From: Lichina pygmaea
Lineage: Eukaryota; Ascomycota; Lichinomycetes; Lichinales; Lichinaceae
Assembly: GCA_963422465.1 (NCBI GenBank)
Contig: OY730172.1
Span: 248,001-312,000 of the forward strand
DNA length: 64,000 bases
Direction: 5' to 3'
Below, one piece after another: positions 1-10,134 of this stretch; position 1 is the first letter of the stretch; each line of letters begins with the position of its first letter. Made by a program: the position numbers and the translations under genes. A model generated the notes under the pieces. The model made no database searches and was not told where the DNA came from. It worked only from the letters and a program-made list of their open reading frames with translations.

Positions 1-1
1 G

Positions 2-817
2 ACGCCCGAAGAGATCACGTGGTCGATCGACGGCCAGGTCGGCCGCACCAAGAAGCGCGAAGAGACGTACAACGACACGTCCAAGCGCTACGAGTATCCC
101 TCGACCCCGGCCCGCGTCCAGCTCTCGCTGTGGCCCGGCGGCATCGAGACCAACGGCAAGGGCACGATCGACTGGGCCGGCGGTCTCATCGACTGGAACA
201 GCGAGGACATGCAGGCGAACCGGTACTACTACGCCGCCGTCAGGGACGTGAACATGGAATGCTTAGACCCGCCCAGCGACATCAAGAGGAGCGGGAGCAA
301 GTCGTACGTCTATACGGACGATGCCGGCACCATCGAGAGCGTCGAGCTCACCGACAAGCCGACGGTGCTCAAGTCTCTGCTCGGCACCGGCACCAACATG
401 ACGGCCGACTATGCGTCCGCGTCGTCGTCGTCGTCGTCGTCGAGCAAGGCGGCCTCGGCCACGGCCGCGGGCGGCGGCAGCAGCAGCAGCACCGGCGCCG
501 CGGCCGAGCCCAGCAGCACCGAGGTCGCCACCGTCCCCGGTCTCACCGGCGCCGGCCCCGGCACGAACGGGCAACGCGGCGCCGGCGCGCCGGGCGCGAG
601 AGCCAACTCGAATTCGAACTCGGACTCGGCTGCCGACTCGGGATCCGGGTCGGGTCCGTCGCCGTCGTCGAGCCCGTCCGTCCCACCGTCGGGGTTCAAC
701 CAAGGCGCGGTCGCAGGCGCGGACCAGGGCAACGGCGCCACGGCCCAAGGCGAGAAGGCCCTGGGCGGGAGCATGTTCGCCGGTCTCGTTGCCGTCGCCG
801 GCATGCTCCTCTTGTAG
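2..817 (+). CDS. GH16 Crh-like cell-wall transglycosylase, GPI-anchored, 3' part
   Basis: The frame is open from the left edge of the window (codons from position 2) to a TAG at 815-817, giving 271 residues of a gene that starts upstream. The first 100 residues match the C-terminal part of the fungal Crh/Utr2 group of GH16 as I know it: an ITWSIDG-V-RT stretch, a Tyr-Pro-x-TPARVQLSLWPGG segment, then GTIDWAGG-IDW and a terminal Cys. Family knowledge: these enzymes cross-link chitin to beta-glucan in the cell wall. The catalytic DExDxE part would lie left of the window. From about residue 140 the protein is a Ser/Gly/Ala/Pro-rich linker with a poly-Ser tract encoded by TCG repeats. It ends in a short hydrophobic tail (FAGLVAVAGMLLL) after a small-residue stretch, a typical GPI-attachment signal. 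No intron is seen in the visible part. It is convergent with the Tim17-like gene. Confidence 0.85.
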   Translation, partial: TPEEITWSIDGQVGRTKKREETYNDTSKRYEYPSTPARVQLSLWPGGIETNGKGTIDWAGGLIDWNSEDMQANRYYYAAVRDVNMECLDPPSDIKRSGSKSYVYTDDAGTIESVELTDKPTVLKSLLGTGTNMTADYASASSSSSSSSKAASATAAGGGSSSSTGAAAEPSSTEVATVPGLTGAGPGTNGQRGAGAPGARANSNSNSDSAADSGSGSGPSPSSSPSVPPSGFNQGAVAGADQGNGATAQGEKALGGSMFAGLVAVAGMLLL

Positions 818-1963
818 AAACCATCCATCCCTTTCTCCGGGCCACCACCGGCGGGAGAACCATCTTGCATTGGGGGAGCGTCGTGGCCTTTTTACTATCA
901 TGCTATCCGGGCGGCGGTTGTCACGACCTGGGGGGGGGGGGGGGGGGGGGGGGTTCTTCGGCCTTTTGCTTTTGCGAGACTTGAGAGACGGGGGTTATCT
1001 TGGGGATGATGAGCATCATATCGTCTTTCGACGCCTTCTCAACATTGCCACCAACATTGTTGTCCATCCTTTTCTCGGACCATTCTCTTCTTGTGTATAA
1101 TTCCTCTTCGGTGCGTCACCTTATTCTTCCCCTTGGTTCTTTTGTCCCCATGCCTTTATCATAGCCTGCCGCATTTTTTTTTATTACTTGTATTCTTTTC
1201 TTTGGTTTCCATCCATTCGTTCAGCCATGCGTTCTGCCTGGTTCGTTTCTCAGGGTTCGAGCTCGTCATTCTTCCCGTCAGTCCACCGCCACGGGCCCCA
1301 CCACCATGGCTGTCACCATCCCTCCATCCATCGTCCCGTCTTCGCCACTGAGAACAGTCGGGATGACCAGAGCCTCTTGGTCTCTGCCAGCTTTTCCCCC
1401 CTCGAGAGAGAACCAAGGGATATCATAATCGTAATGAAGGTCCATTCAGTCTCTCGTCCTTCATTCTTGGCTGGCATGTCCCATCAGCGCGCCGTATCCT
1501 TCATGTCGTTGTCATCTCATGTCACGTCGTCTCGACAGCTTGGGAAAGCCGGTTGGGATGTCTTGCACACGTCCTCTCTGCACATCCGCACATGTACTTG
1601 TAACTCTGTACCGTTATACTCTCGACCGTAATACTCGTTACGTCTGTGTCGGCGCCGATGAAGTCGAGGTTCGCGAAGACGCTGTATTTTTAGATTCTGG
1701 ACTCTGGACTTTGGGCTCTTGGATTCTGGAGTCTGGATTTGCCGTGCGTTGAAGAGAGGGGGGTGGCGATGATGCCCTCTTCCCTTGCTCCCCGGGCGCC
1801 GAGAGCGAGGAGGGCATTGAGTGCGACGAGGGTGACGAGGGCAATGAGGAAAACGAGGGCAGCGACGGGTGACGATGCTCCCCGTCGGCAAAGAGGGGTG
1901 CTTGCAGGGCAAACAAGGGATGCTTTCAAGGGAGACGTACAGTGCAGGACGGCCTTTCGGTGT
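818..1963. other. Intergenic region between convergent genes
   Basis: This is the shared 3' region of the GH16 gene (+) and the Tim17-like gene (-). It holds an uninterrupted run of 24 G at 930-953, then CT-rich sequence. The frames that are open here have no recognisable protein character, and I see no RNA gene. Confidence 0.6.
930..953 (+). repeat. Poly(G) homopolymer, 24 nt
   Basis: There are 24 uninterrupted G about 115 nt after the GH16 stop codon, so the run probably lies in the 3' UTR. It is one of three long G/C homopolymers in the first 9 kb. An assembly length error is possible at such runs. Confidence 0.9.
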
Positions 1964-2940
1964 TCAGCCTGCAGTAGAAGCTTCGTTCGCGCTGTTGATT
2001 GCTTCTTCTTCTGATGAGACATGCTCTAGTCGCGAGGTATCTTCTGGTTGCGAGGCATGTTCTGATTGCGAGACATGTTCTGAAAAAGAAGAAGGAGAAG
2101 AAGAAGAAGAAGAAGTAGGACTTGAGACACGGTGCTTGATGAACTCGACGTATCGAATCTTGCGGCCTTTGGCCAGAGACAAGGCGTCCTGGAGCAAGCC
2201 GAAGCTGAGACCGCCGACGAGTCCCAACTTTGCTGTTCTCGTCGCCGTGTGCAGTGGGAAACGCTCTGGTTTGCTGGTCAGTATGATGATGGTGATGATG
2301 ATGACGACGATGATGATGATGCATGTTCGTTGGTCTGTGGGAAGGAAGGAGAGGAGCAGAAGGAGGAGGAGGAGGAGGAGGAGGAAGAAGGTCGTAGAGG
2401 ATGAATGACAAAAAGGTCCTCAAGGAGAGACACGCCGTCGGAAGCATAAAGACCTCCCCCAAGCCGAGAAGACGTACTGATTGCGCTAAACGCTCCGGAC
2501 GTGCCCAGGCCGGCGACGACGGTCGAGAGAAAATCCTTGTGGCCGCGCAGCTGGTCGACGGCCTCCTCGACCGTCGTGAAGGAGGCGATCATGACGCCCA
2601 GCCGAGCGGCCATGCGGAAGGCTTCGGCGATGCCGCCGTATAGGACGTTGTAGTTCTTGCTCTTGTGGTAGAGGTACCAGCCCGTCGTCGTCGTCGGCTG
2701 TCGATGCGCGTTCTCGGCCCGGAAGCGCAGCCCCGCCATCTTCCCGCCGCGCGACGTGCCCAGCATGACGCCCGTCAACGCGCCTATGCCCGTGTACACC
2801 ATCACCCGGATCGGAAACGGCATCGAGAGTCGGTCCCATTCGCTTCCGTCGCTGGCCTTGCGCTTCATCGGCGTCGGTTTCGGCGTCGGTATCGGCGTCG
2901 GCATCGCTGGTGGCCTGTCGATGCGAGAGGGCGGTGACAT
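1964..2940 (-). CDS. Tim17/Tim22/Tim23-family-like membrane protein, spliced
   Basis: I place exon 1 at 2940-2478 (ATG at 2940), an intron at 2477-2266 and exon 2 at 2265-1964. The total is 765 nt, or 254 residues. The donor reads A|GTACGT and the acceptor CCAG|AG, with CTGAC about 12 nt upstream as branch point; the joined frame is continuous. After a Pro/Thr-rich N-terminus the protein has a hydrophobic Gly-rich segment with GTSRGGKMAGLRFRAENAHR, a second segment with GG and ARLG, a third (STVVAGLGTSGAFSAI), and after the intron GLVGGLSFGLLQDALSLAKGR. Four Gly-rich membrane segments fit the Tim17/22/23/Pmp24 superfamily, which acts in mitochondrial or peroxisomal membranes. The exact subfamily is not clear. 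The C-terminal 60 residues are Ser/Glu-rich and partly encoded by GAA-type repeats, so the end could be spliced differently. The gene is divergent from the ubiquitin-like gene. Confidence 0.72.
2280..2397. repeat. Triplet microsatellites inside the Tim17-like intron
   Basis: GAT-type repeats (about 2280-2325) are followed by GGA/GAG-type repeats (about 2358-2397). Both lie in the inferred intron, which is 212 nt long against 54-86 nt for the other introns here, so the repeats explain its size. Unspliced, they would read as poly-Ser/His-like low-complexity protein on the minus strand. Confidence 0.8.
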
Positions 2941-3301
2941 GATTGCTCCGCTGTGCGGCCTTGGTGTTGGCGTTTGCGTTGGTGTGGAAGATGCCCTTAC
3001 GTGATTTGGATTTCACGAGACTCCATGTAGAGGGACTGAGTGTCTCCCAAAAATCATCACGTCGACCGGTTGAGAAGGTTCCTGCATGCTCTTGATCTTA
3101 TCCTTAAAGGTACCGTAGTGTGCACGCCGTGCTAGCTAGCTAGCGGGAGGTTGCCGAAAGTCGTACGTGCCAAACTCGTAAGATCCCCACGACTCCTCAG
3201 CAGAAAATGGCGATGCTGAACGCCAGCTGCAGATGGGAGATCCCGACGCTGTCTAAACTCCTCATACGTAGCTGCGGCTTCCTCCGGCTGTGTGAGCAAC
3301 G
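2941..3301. promoter_or_regulatory. Shared divergent promoter region
   Basis: This 361-bp interval separates the start codons of the Tim17-like gene (-) and the ubiquitin-like gene (+), so both promoters and 5' leaders must lie in it. It contains a short GCTAGC tandem at about 3129-3144. No TATA box is obvious. Confidence 0.6.
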
Positions 3302-3865
3302 ATGGTGAGCATCGTCCACGTGACCTAATTTCCTGCACCGATTGGGTCCGCTAACAGCACCGACTGGCAACCACAGGCAACCGCAGGTCTTGATCCGTCC
3401 TGGTGGACGCTCCGCTTAAAGCACCACAAGACCACCGTCGTCCTCTCGGCGGAGCCGGACACCGACTTCAGGGCCATCAAAACCGAGCTGCTGCGGACCT
3501 TGAAGCTCACCTACCCATCGGGCAAACTCAACGGCCACGACATCCCCTCGGATCCCGACGACGTCTTCTTGGGAAAGCTGCGGAACGTAGACGACCCACG
3601 GGAGGGCTGGACCACGATCGACGTGCCCGAAGCGAACGGCGACGGGGCGGCACCGGCACCGGCGTCGTCGTCCGCGAACGGAGCCAGAAAGCGGGCCAAG
3701 CTGGCCAAGCTGGATTGTCCGCAGGGAGCGGGACTGCAGGACTGGGCTGCCCTCGCGTTCCAGTTCAAGAACGTACAGCCGTCGAAGGGCGATGGCAAGA
3801 TGGACGTCGACAGCGTGGAATGGGACGTGGTGACACCAAGCTACGAAGACGACGAAGTCGCATGA
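3302..3865 (+). CDS. Small ubiquitin-like-domain protein
   Basis: The best model has exon 1 consisting only of the ATG (3302-3304), a 72-nt intron (3305-3376; donor GTGAGC, branch CTAAC at about 3351, acceptor CCACAG) and exon 2 at 3377-3865. The product has 163 residues. Exon 2 is open in this frame and has no upstream ATG of its own. Residues 10-75 look like the ubiquitin-like N-terminal domain found in small fungal proteins: WTLRLKHHKTTVVLSAEP, an amphipathic FRAIKTELLRTLK helix, and a Pro-Ser-Asp-Pro-Asp-Asp turn. The middle is Ala/Pro-rich with a basic KRAKLAKL patch, possibly nuclear. The acidic C-terminus ends in YEDDEVA. Its function is unknown to me. A further 5' exon cannot be excluded, but none is needed. 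Confidence 0.68.
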
Positions 3866-4921
3866 TCGCGGACGGGGAACTAGGACCCATCTCTGCCTAT
3901 CGTCGCTCTCTACATGTTGGAGAATCAACCGTGACCAGATCCCCAACACATCACGTCCCTACCCGGAAAGCTTGGAAATCGTCCATCTAGAACGAATGTC
4001 TTGTAGGAGATCAGGGTGTGGTAAGTTTCGTTGTGTTTAGGGTCTTGATGCTCTTCGTGCTTCTCCCTACCTTGATACCTGCATCATGGGTATCCTGAGG
4101 TGATCTTAATCACACATCATATAGCACAGTCAAGTCTGATGACAGATAGTTGAAGCATGGTGTCTAGACTATACTAATGGAATGATGGTACAAGCTCATC
4201 ACTGTTGGCTATGGCAGGAAGCATAGCCCAGCAGGTCTTATGACAGTACGGAAGTAGTGCTGCTGCGGTCGGAAGCTGCTCTTGAGGAACAGCAAGTCGT
4301 GAACGTTTGTAGAAGCTGAAAGAGGACGATTTTACCTCCTACCGTCCCTGAACTGACCTTGCATTACATACTCGTAGGTGAGTATGTTACGTATGTCAAA
4401 TGTAAGTACGGACGACTGCCATTTGTGGTTGAGACTGGTGAAAGATTGAAGTCTCTTGTACGAAGAAATTCCATGTACGATGCGTACTTGGTCAGCAATG
4501 ACTAATCCTAATTATCTGAAACCACGGAAGTTGCCGTTGCGCCCGCTGTTCTAGAGGCAGGCCACCGTACGGAAGTAGGCACGGCAGGCACTGCAGGCAC
4601 AACCGTACGGCAACGGCCCAATACGTCAGAAAGTAAACAAACTGACTGACCGACACAACAACGAGCATGCGTCTCGAAAAACACATCGCCAAAAACAGCA
4701 CTACCGTTTCCGATATCCACTCCTATTCAAGTACATGAATTAGCATCTGGCAGCCTGGTCAGAGTCAACTCGGTTGCGCCCTGATATCCCAGGTCTTGCT
4801 GGATTTAAGCAGCTGTTGTCAGTCGAGTTTGGATCGTACTGTACAGGAACAGAACCACAACACTACCGAGCCCAAAGGCCGTTGAGCTCGAGGACGACAC
4901 TCTTTGACACTGGACTAAGGA
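3866..4921. other. Intergenic region upstream of the kinesin gene
   Basis: About 1.05 kb with no open frame that looks coding and no recognisable RNA or repeat. It contains the 3' UTR of the ubiquitin-like gene and the promoter and 5' leader of the kinesin gene. Base composition is more AT-rich than the flanking exons. Confidence 0.55.
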
Positions 4922-5544
4922 ATGGCCGCTGATGGTGGCGCGTCATCCATCTCCGTCACCGGTAGGGCTACTCTTTGCGGATCTTGCTCCTCTTCCGGGA
5001 TCAAGGAGCTGACTGAGCTGTAGTCCGCGTACGGCCGTTCACGATTCGTGAAGCGGCGCAGCTGTGAGTGTTGACGTGCTCTTCCACCCTTCGACGGTGC
5101 TCCGTACTCAGATTCTCACAGGACCAAATGCGATGACGGCCCCTTCTTCCTCGGCGACGGCTCGCTGGCCGCCGTGCCAACACCCAAGCTCCAACAGAAA
5201 GGACTACGGTCGGTGATCAAGGTCATCGACGACAAGTGCCTGTGAGTGCTACACAGCCGACACTAGAGACATCGTCTTTGACTGACGGGATTCGAAGGGT
5301 GTTTGACCCGCCCGAGGACAACCCTCTACAGCGGTTCTCGCGCAGCGTCGTTCCAAGTTCGGGAAAGAGAGTGAAGGACCATACCTTTGCATTCGATCGC
5401 GTCTTCGACGACAATACCTCGCAGGCCGATGTGTATGAGGCAACGACGAGAGGACTGCTGGACAGCGTTCTCGAGGGGTACAATGCCACCGTCTTTGCAT
5501 ATGGAGCCACCGGATGCGGAAAGACCCATACCATTACGTGAGCG

Positions 5545-5576
<32 letters not shown>

Positions 5577-7515
5577 GCCAGGCGTGGCGGTTGGCATGGC
5601 TTGGTGGCTGACGGTTGATGTAGCGGCACAGCACAGCAACCGGGAATCATCTTCCTCGCCATGCAGGAGCTTTTCGAGAGGATCTCCGAGCGGCAGGCGG
5701 ACAAGGATACGGAGGTGTCGCTCTCGTACCTCGAAATCTACAACGAGACCATTCGGGATCTGCTCGTGCCCGACGGCGCCAAAGCAGGCCTGATGCTCCG
5801 TGAGGATGCCAATCAGTCGGTGTCGGTCGCCGCGCTATCGAGCCACAACCCGCAAAATGTCAGCCCCGTCCTTGCTGGAGGAGATGATGAGCTTGACTGA
5901 TCTTTCGGCCAGGTCCAAGAGGTCATGGACATGATCATGAAAGGGAACGAGCAGCGAACGATGTCGCCGACGGAGGCCAACGCCACGTCGTCGCGGTCGC
6001 ATGCCGTGCTCCAGATCAACGTCGCGCAGAGGGACCGAAACGCCGACGTCAACGAGCCGCACACGATGGCCACGCTCAGCATCATCGACCTGGCCGGCAG
6101 CGAACGGGCCAGCGCGACGAAGAACCGCGGCGAGAGGCTGCTGGAAGGGGCCAACATCAACAAGTCCCTGCTCGCGCTCGGGAGCTGCATCAACGCGCTG
6201 TGCGATCCGCGGAAGAAGAACCACGTGCCGTATCGGAACTCCAAGCTGACGAGGCTCCTCAAGTTCTCGCTCGGCGGAAACTGCAAGACCGTCATGATCG
6301 TCTGCGTCAGCCCGTCGAGCGCGCACTTTGACGAGACCCAGAACACGCTACGCTACGCCAACCGAGCGAAGAACATCCAGACCAAGGTGACGCGCAACGT
6401 CTACAACGTCAACCGACACGTCAAGGACTTCTTGAAGAAGATCGACGAGCAGTTGGCCATGATCAACGAGCTCAAGCTGCAGCAGAAGGACTACGAAGCC
6501 ACGGCCTTTGCAAGGTTCCGGAGGCAGCGCGACAAGAGGGATGTCGTCGCCCGAGAAGGCATCGTCCGGATCCGAAACGCCTATGACCATTCGCTGGCGG
6601 AACGGCGCGAGAAGTGCAAGCACCAGAAGAAACTGAGGCAGATCGAGCGGCGCATCGGCGTCGTCTCGGCCTGGGTGGCCGCCTTCGACAAGGTCTGCGC
6701 CGCCGAGGAGGACGAGCGCGTGCTCGACTGCTGCAGGGCCATGCGGAGGACGGCGCAGGGGGTCCTGGTCGAGCTCGAGGGGAGCAGACAACACTACCAC
6801 CAGCGGATCGCAAAGTCGAACTGGGAGCGGGCGCTCGACACGGCGCTCCAGACGGGCCTCCGGCAGCTTCACGACGTCGACGGCGAGAAGGACGAGAGCC
6901 TGGTCGCGAGCCTGACGAGGGAGGCCGAGCTGCTCAAGTCGGCCGCCGAGCGGGAAGCCCTCGCGGCGGTCTTGGAGCAGGACAAGACGGCGGACGCCGC
7001 GACGGTGCAGATCCTCCTCGAAGCGCACTTTGACGCCGTCGCCCTGGTCAACAGGTTGCGGAGCATGGACGAAGCCGACGCCGCCGAGGCCGCGGACAGC
7101 GTGCTGAACAAGATTCTGTCGGCGTCCGTGGACGCAACCAACTACATCGTCCATCCGGATGACAGAACGCAGGCGGACGAGGCCTTCCCGCCGTTGCGCA
7201 TAGGCACGCCGAAGCGACGCAAGCAGGCCCGTCACGCTGGGCCGTCTCCTCTGACGCGCGGCGCCGGGCCAGGCGCGGCGTCGGCTCCGTCGCACGTGCT
7301 GGCGAGCCCGACCAAAGCGTCTCCGCGGAAGCGGAAGGTGGTGCTGTCCAAGAAGAGCGTCATCTTCACGCCAAAGAAGAAGAAGTCTCCGTCGAAGCGG
7401 AGGGTGCAATGGAAGGACGACGTCGGAAACGGCAGCCTCGCCGAGTTTGCCAAGACGCCGCAGAAGATCAACTGGACTCCGGACACGCCCCGAGCGGAGA
7501 TGCGGAACAACATCG

Positions 7516-7552
<37 letters not shown>

Positions 7553-8642
7553 CGTCGCCGCGGTCCAGACGGCGTCGGACGCTCATCTCGCGGACAGCCC
7601 GGGGGCGTCGCCGGTCCCGACCCGGCGAGCGACGGCAGCGGCCACGGCGTCGGACGTCCGGACGACGAACAGTCGGTTCCTGACCGGGTTCCTGTCAAAG
7701 AAATCCGACGGCTCCCCTACGGCGCCGGGCCCGCCCAGTCTGTCGGCCCTGCCAGGATCGGACTCGGAGCAGTCTCCGCTGCGGGAGCTCGAGCCCGATC
7801 AGACATCGAACCGATTGTCGTCGCAGTCGGTCGAGGCAACGGCAGCAGCGGCAGCACCGCCGGGGCATGACACGACGGCCAACGAAACGACGAGCCAGCT
7901 GTCGTCTTCGTCTTCGGAGAACGAGCAGAACATGCGCAAAGGCAACGGTCGGTCCGAGGCGATGCGGATCAAGTCGGCCATGAAGCGCGCGTCCTCGGCG
8001 GCGACGTCCGGGTCGGGTGCGGGAACGCGGGCTCCTCACCGACGACGCAGCCCAGGCGGCGCCAGTTCGAACTCGCCGCCCAACGACATTGCTCCGTTCA
8101 CGGCGAGCCACGCGCGACGCATGGTTCGGGGAGACAAGGAGGACCACCACCACAATCACCATCATGGCGGTGGCGCCGGCGGTCTACAGGGAGGCAGCGT
8201 GCTCAGTCCGCGAACGGCGCCTATCATCGGCAAGACTGGTCGTCGCACAACTGTCGGCGGCGGCGGCGGCGGTGGTGGTAGCAGCGACGCGAGACAGTCT
8301 TCTGGAAGTACAGGCCTTGCTGGCAGGGAAGCGGTGCGGCTGAGCGCCATTGCGAACAGCGGCGTCGGCAGCAGCGTCGGCAGCGCCACCGGAGGCCCCA
8401 TCTCTTCTACCACCGTCCCTGGCCCCTCCGGCGCCACGGGCCCTACATCCACCCCGTCCACCGGCGGAGTCTCTCTCTCTACCCCTTCCATCACCGACCT
8501 CACCGCTACGAGCTCCACCACCGCCGGAGGCACTGTTCCTCCCGGAGGCCCTATCCCCACCGGAGCAAGTCGCGTCCAAGAAAGCGCTGGCGTACATAGT
8601 GCAGCGGCTGCGGCGACGGCAGGGCAAACTAGCTGGTGGTGA
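4922..8642 (+). CDS. Kinesin-8 family microtubule motor (Kip3/Klp5-6/KIF18 type)
   Basis: Six exons join into an unbroken frame of about 1134 residues: 4922-4961, 5024-5063, 5122-5241, 5298-5537, 5624-5858 and 5913-8642. The five introns are 62, 58, 56, 86 and 54 nt. The motor domain is N-terminal. It contains VRVRPF near the start, the P-loop GATGCGKT at residues 136-143, switch I NATSSRSH at 248-255, switch II DLAGSE at 284-289, and the [13 protein letters not shown] and [12 protein letters not shown] motifs that lead into the kinesin-8 neck. Family knowledge: kinesin-8s are plus-end-directed motors that limit microtubule length and help position the spindle and nucleus. A helical, charged region follows the motor. 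The tail is low-complexity: Lys-rich patches (about 698-725), a poly-Asn tract (about 757-772, CAA/AAC repeats), a His run and a Gly run. The tail has no clear domain. The gene looks complete. Confidence 0.93.
5545..5574 (+). repeat. Poly(C) homopolymer, 30 nt, in kinesin intron 4
   Basis: Thirty uninterrupted C begin 7 nt after the intron start (donor GTGAGCG at 5538). The rest of the intron is normal, with GCTGAC as branch point near 5608 and TAG as acceptor at 5621-5623. This makes it the longest of the five kinesin introns. Confidence 0.92.
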
Positions 8643-9282
8643 GAATGCACACTCGGTTCCATTCGACTCGGTTTTTACATTTGGCATGATGGATGGAAGT
8701 AGTGCTTTTTTTAGGGTCTGGGGGTCTGGTGTGGGGGTACAAGAGGGAAGGCAGAGGGGGGGGGGGGGGGGGAGGGTCAGTCGCTCTCTTTCTATCTATC
8801 TACCTCTCTTCTGTTCTTTCTTCCTTTCCTTCTTTTTTTCCTGTGAATGAAGAGAGGTTTTTGACAGAAAGGGGAGAGAGACAGAGACATAAGCAAGGGA
8901 AAGAAACGGCCTCTTTTCAGACTGTTCTGCCTTGGGTGTATCGCCTGTCTTGTTTGTGTCTATCAATGCTACACTCACACTCCAGAATGCCTTGCCTTCC
9001 ACTTGTTTGCTGCTAGTCATAGCTGTGCCACTGGTGCTGGTGGTGCTGGAGTGGAGCTTAGTGGAGCTTACTTGACTTGATAGTGGCTGTTTCTCTAGCA
9101 AGCAGTACTTGACTTCTTCCGGTAGGGTTGATTTGGTGGGGCTTGAGGCTGACTAACCCGGTGCCCTAGAGTCTGCTTAGCTAAGCGCCAAAAATTCGAC
9201 CACACCACTTGTGCGCCTGCGCCCGCACCCAGCCAAAATTGCCGCACATTTCCGCGACTATTCGTCAAAATCTCAGCTTCCT
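8643..9282. other. Intergenic region downstream of kinesin
   Basis: This stretch contains the kinesin 3' UTR, a run of 17 G at 8756-8772, a CT-rich stretch at about 8780-8840 and otherwise unremarkable sequence. I see no gene. Confidence 0.55.
8756..8772 (+). repeat. Poly(G) homopolymer, 17 nt
   Basis: Seventeen uninterrupted G about 115 nt after the kinesin stop, likely in the 3' UTR. The distance from the stop codon is about the same as for the 24-G run after the GH16 gene. Confidence 0.9.
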
Positions 9283-9715
9283 ATCTCAGCACCAGCACCG
9301 CCACAATCTGCAGCAACAAGTGAGCAGCAGTAGCAGGATCAGCAGGATCAGCAGCATTGGCAGCAGCAGCGGTAGCAGCAGCAATAGTAAGTTGATCAGC
9401 AGCACCAGCACTGGTACAAGCACCAGTACTAACACCAACAACAAGCTACAGTCAATCTCACTTCCCGACACCACCGCCACCCGCCCTGCCACCACCACCA
9501 CCATCACAAGCAGCAGTAGCAGTAGCACAAGTGGCAGCAGCAGCACAAGTGGCAGCAGCAGCACAAGCACAAGCAGCAGCAGCAGCATCGGTAGGTACTA
9601 ACACTACTACTAGTACTAGTACTAACACTAGCAATAGTAGCAGAAGCACAAGCACCACAAGCAGTACTGGCACCAGCACCAGCACCAGCACCAGGACCAC
9701 TAGCAAAATAGTCTA
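9283..9715 (+). repeat. Imperfect AGC/CAG/ACC triplet repeat tract
   Basis: Some 430 bp are dominated by AGC, CAG, ACA and ACC triplets. Several frames are open on both strands only because the sequence is repetitive; they read as poly-Ser/Thr on one strand and poly-Leu/Val on the other. I treat it as simple sequence. It could be the low-complexity start of the gene remnant that follows, but nothing proves that. Confidence 0.75.
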
Positions 9716-9860
9716 GACCTACAAGGTATGAGATGACTTAGTACTTAACGACTGGGATAAAGCAACACTGGCCCAGATGACTGAGAAGTAAGTAAAACTT
9801 CTTAGTATAATTACAAAGCATAGACTATACTAATCTGATGATACAGAGAACGGAAGGCAG

Positions 9861-10134
9861 TGTCACGGTTCTGGCCCAGTTGCATATCTGGCACAAGTCA
9901 CGCACCTTGCCGGGAAGTTCCATCTGCACTGTTGCCTGTTTGCTCCGCCGTTGCCTGATCCCCTGCCTATAAGAACTTCTCCTGCTCCCCCAGCTTCTTC
10001 TCTTCTTTTCTCTTTTTCTTCCTTCCTTGTCTTTCGTCTTGTACATCAATCCAAGTCTCAAGTCTCAAGCCAAGTCAGGTCAAGGTTACTGAATCAGTTA
10101 GGCTCGAGTTCTGCTCTGCCATTGCCTCGTCACA
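9861..10134 (+). mobile_element. Solo LTR, Ty3/gypsy family A
   Basis: This 274-bp LTR starts TGTCACGG and ends CGTCACA. It is flanked by the 5-bp target duplication GGCAG (9856-9860 and 10135-10139). Its sequence matches the LTRs of elements A1, A2 and A4 in this window. It sits in the first copy of the 165-bp duplicated unit of the gene remnant and therefore arrived after that duplication. LTR-LTR recombination presumably removed the internal part. Confidence 0.92.

Noticed and set aside
263-1100. Several long open frames overlapping the GH16 gene on both strands
   Set aside because: They are Arg/Gly/Ala-rich shadows of a GC-rich coding region and its Ser repeats. Only the frame ending at 817 has GH16 similarity and a GPI tail.
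1091-1631. Short frames in the GH16/Tim17-like intergenic region
   Set aside because: CT-rich low-complexity translations with no domain, and no intron or start context that supports a gene.
6348-7586. 412-codon minus-strand frame inside the kinesin gene
   Set aside because: Val/Arg/Leu-rich shadow produced by GC-rich codons. The plus-strand kinesin frame explains the region fully.
9209-9601. Ser/Gln-rich 130-codon frame
   Set aside because: Encoded by triplet repeats and open in several frames on both strands; no non-repetitive protein part and no clear gene signals.
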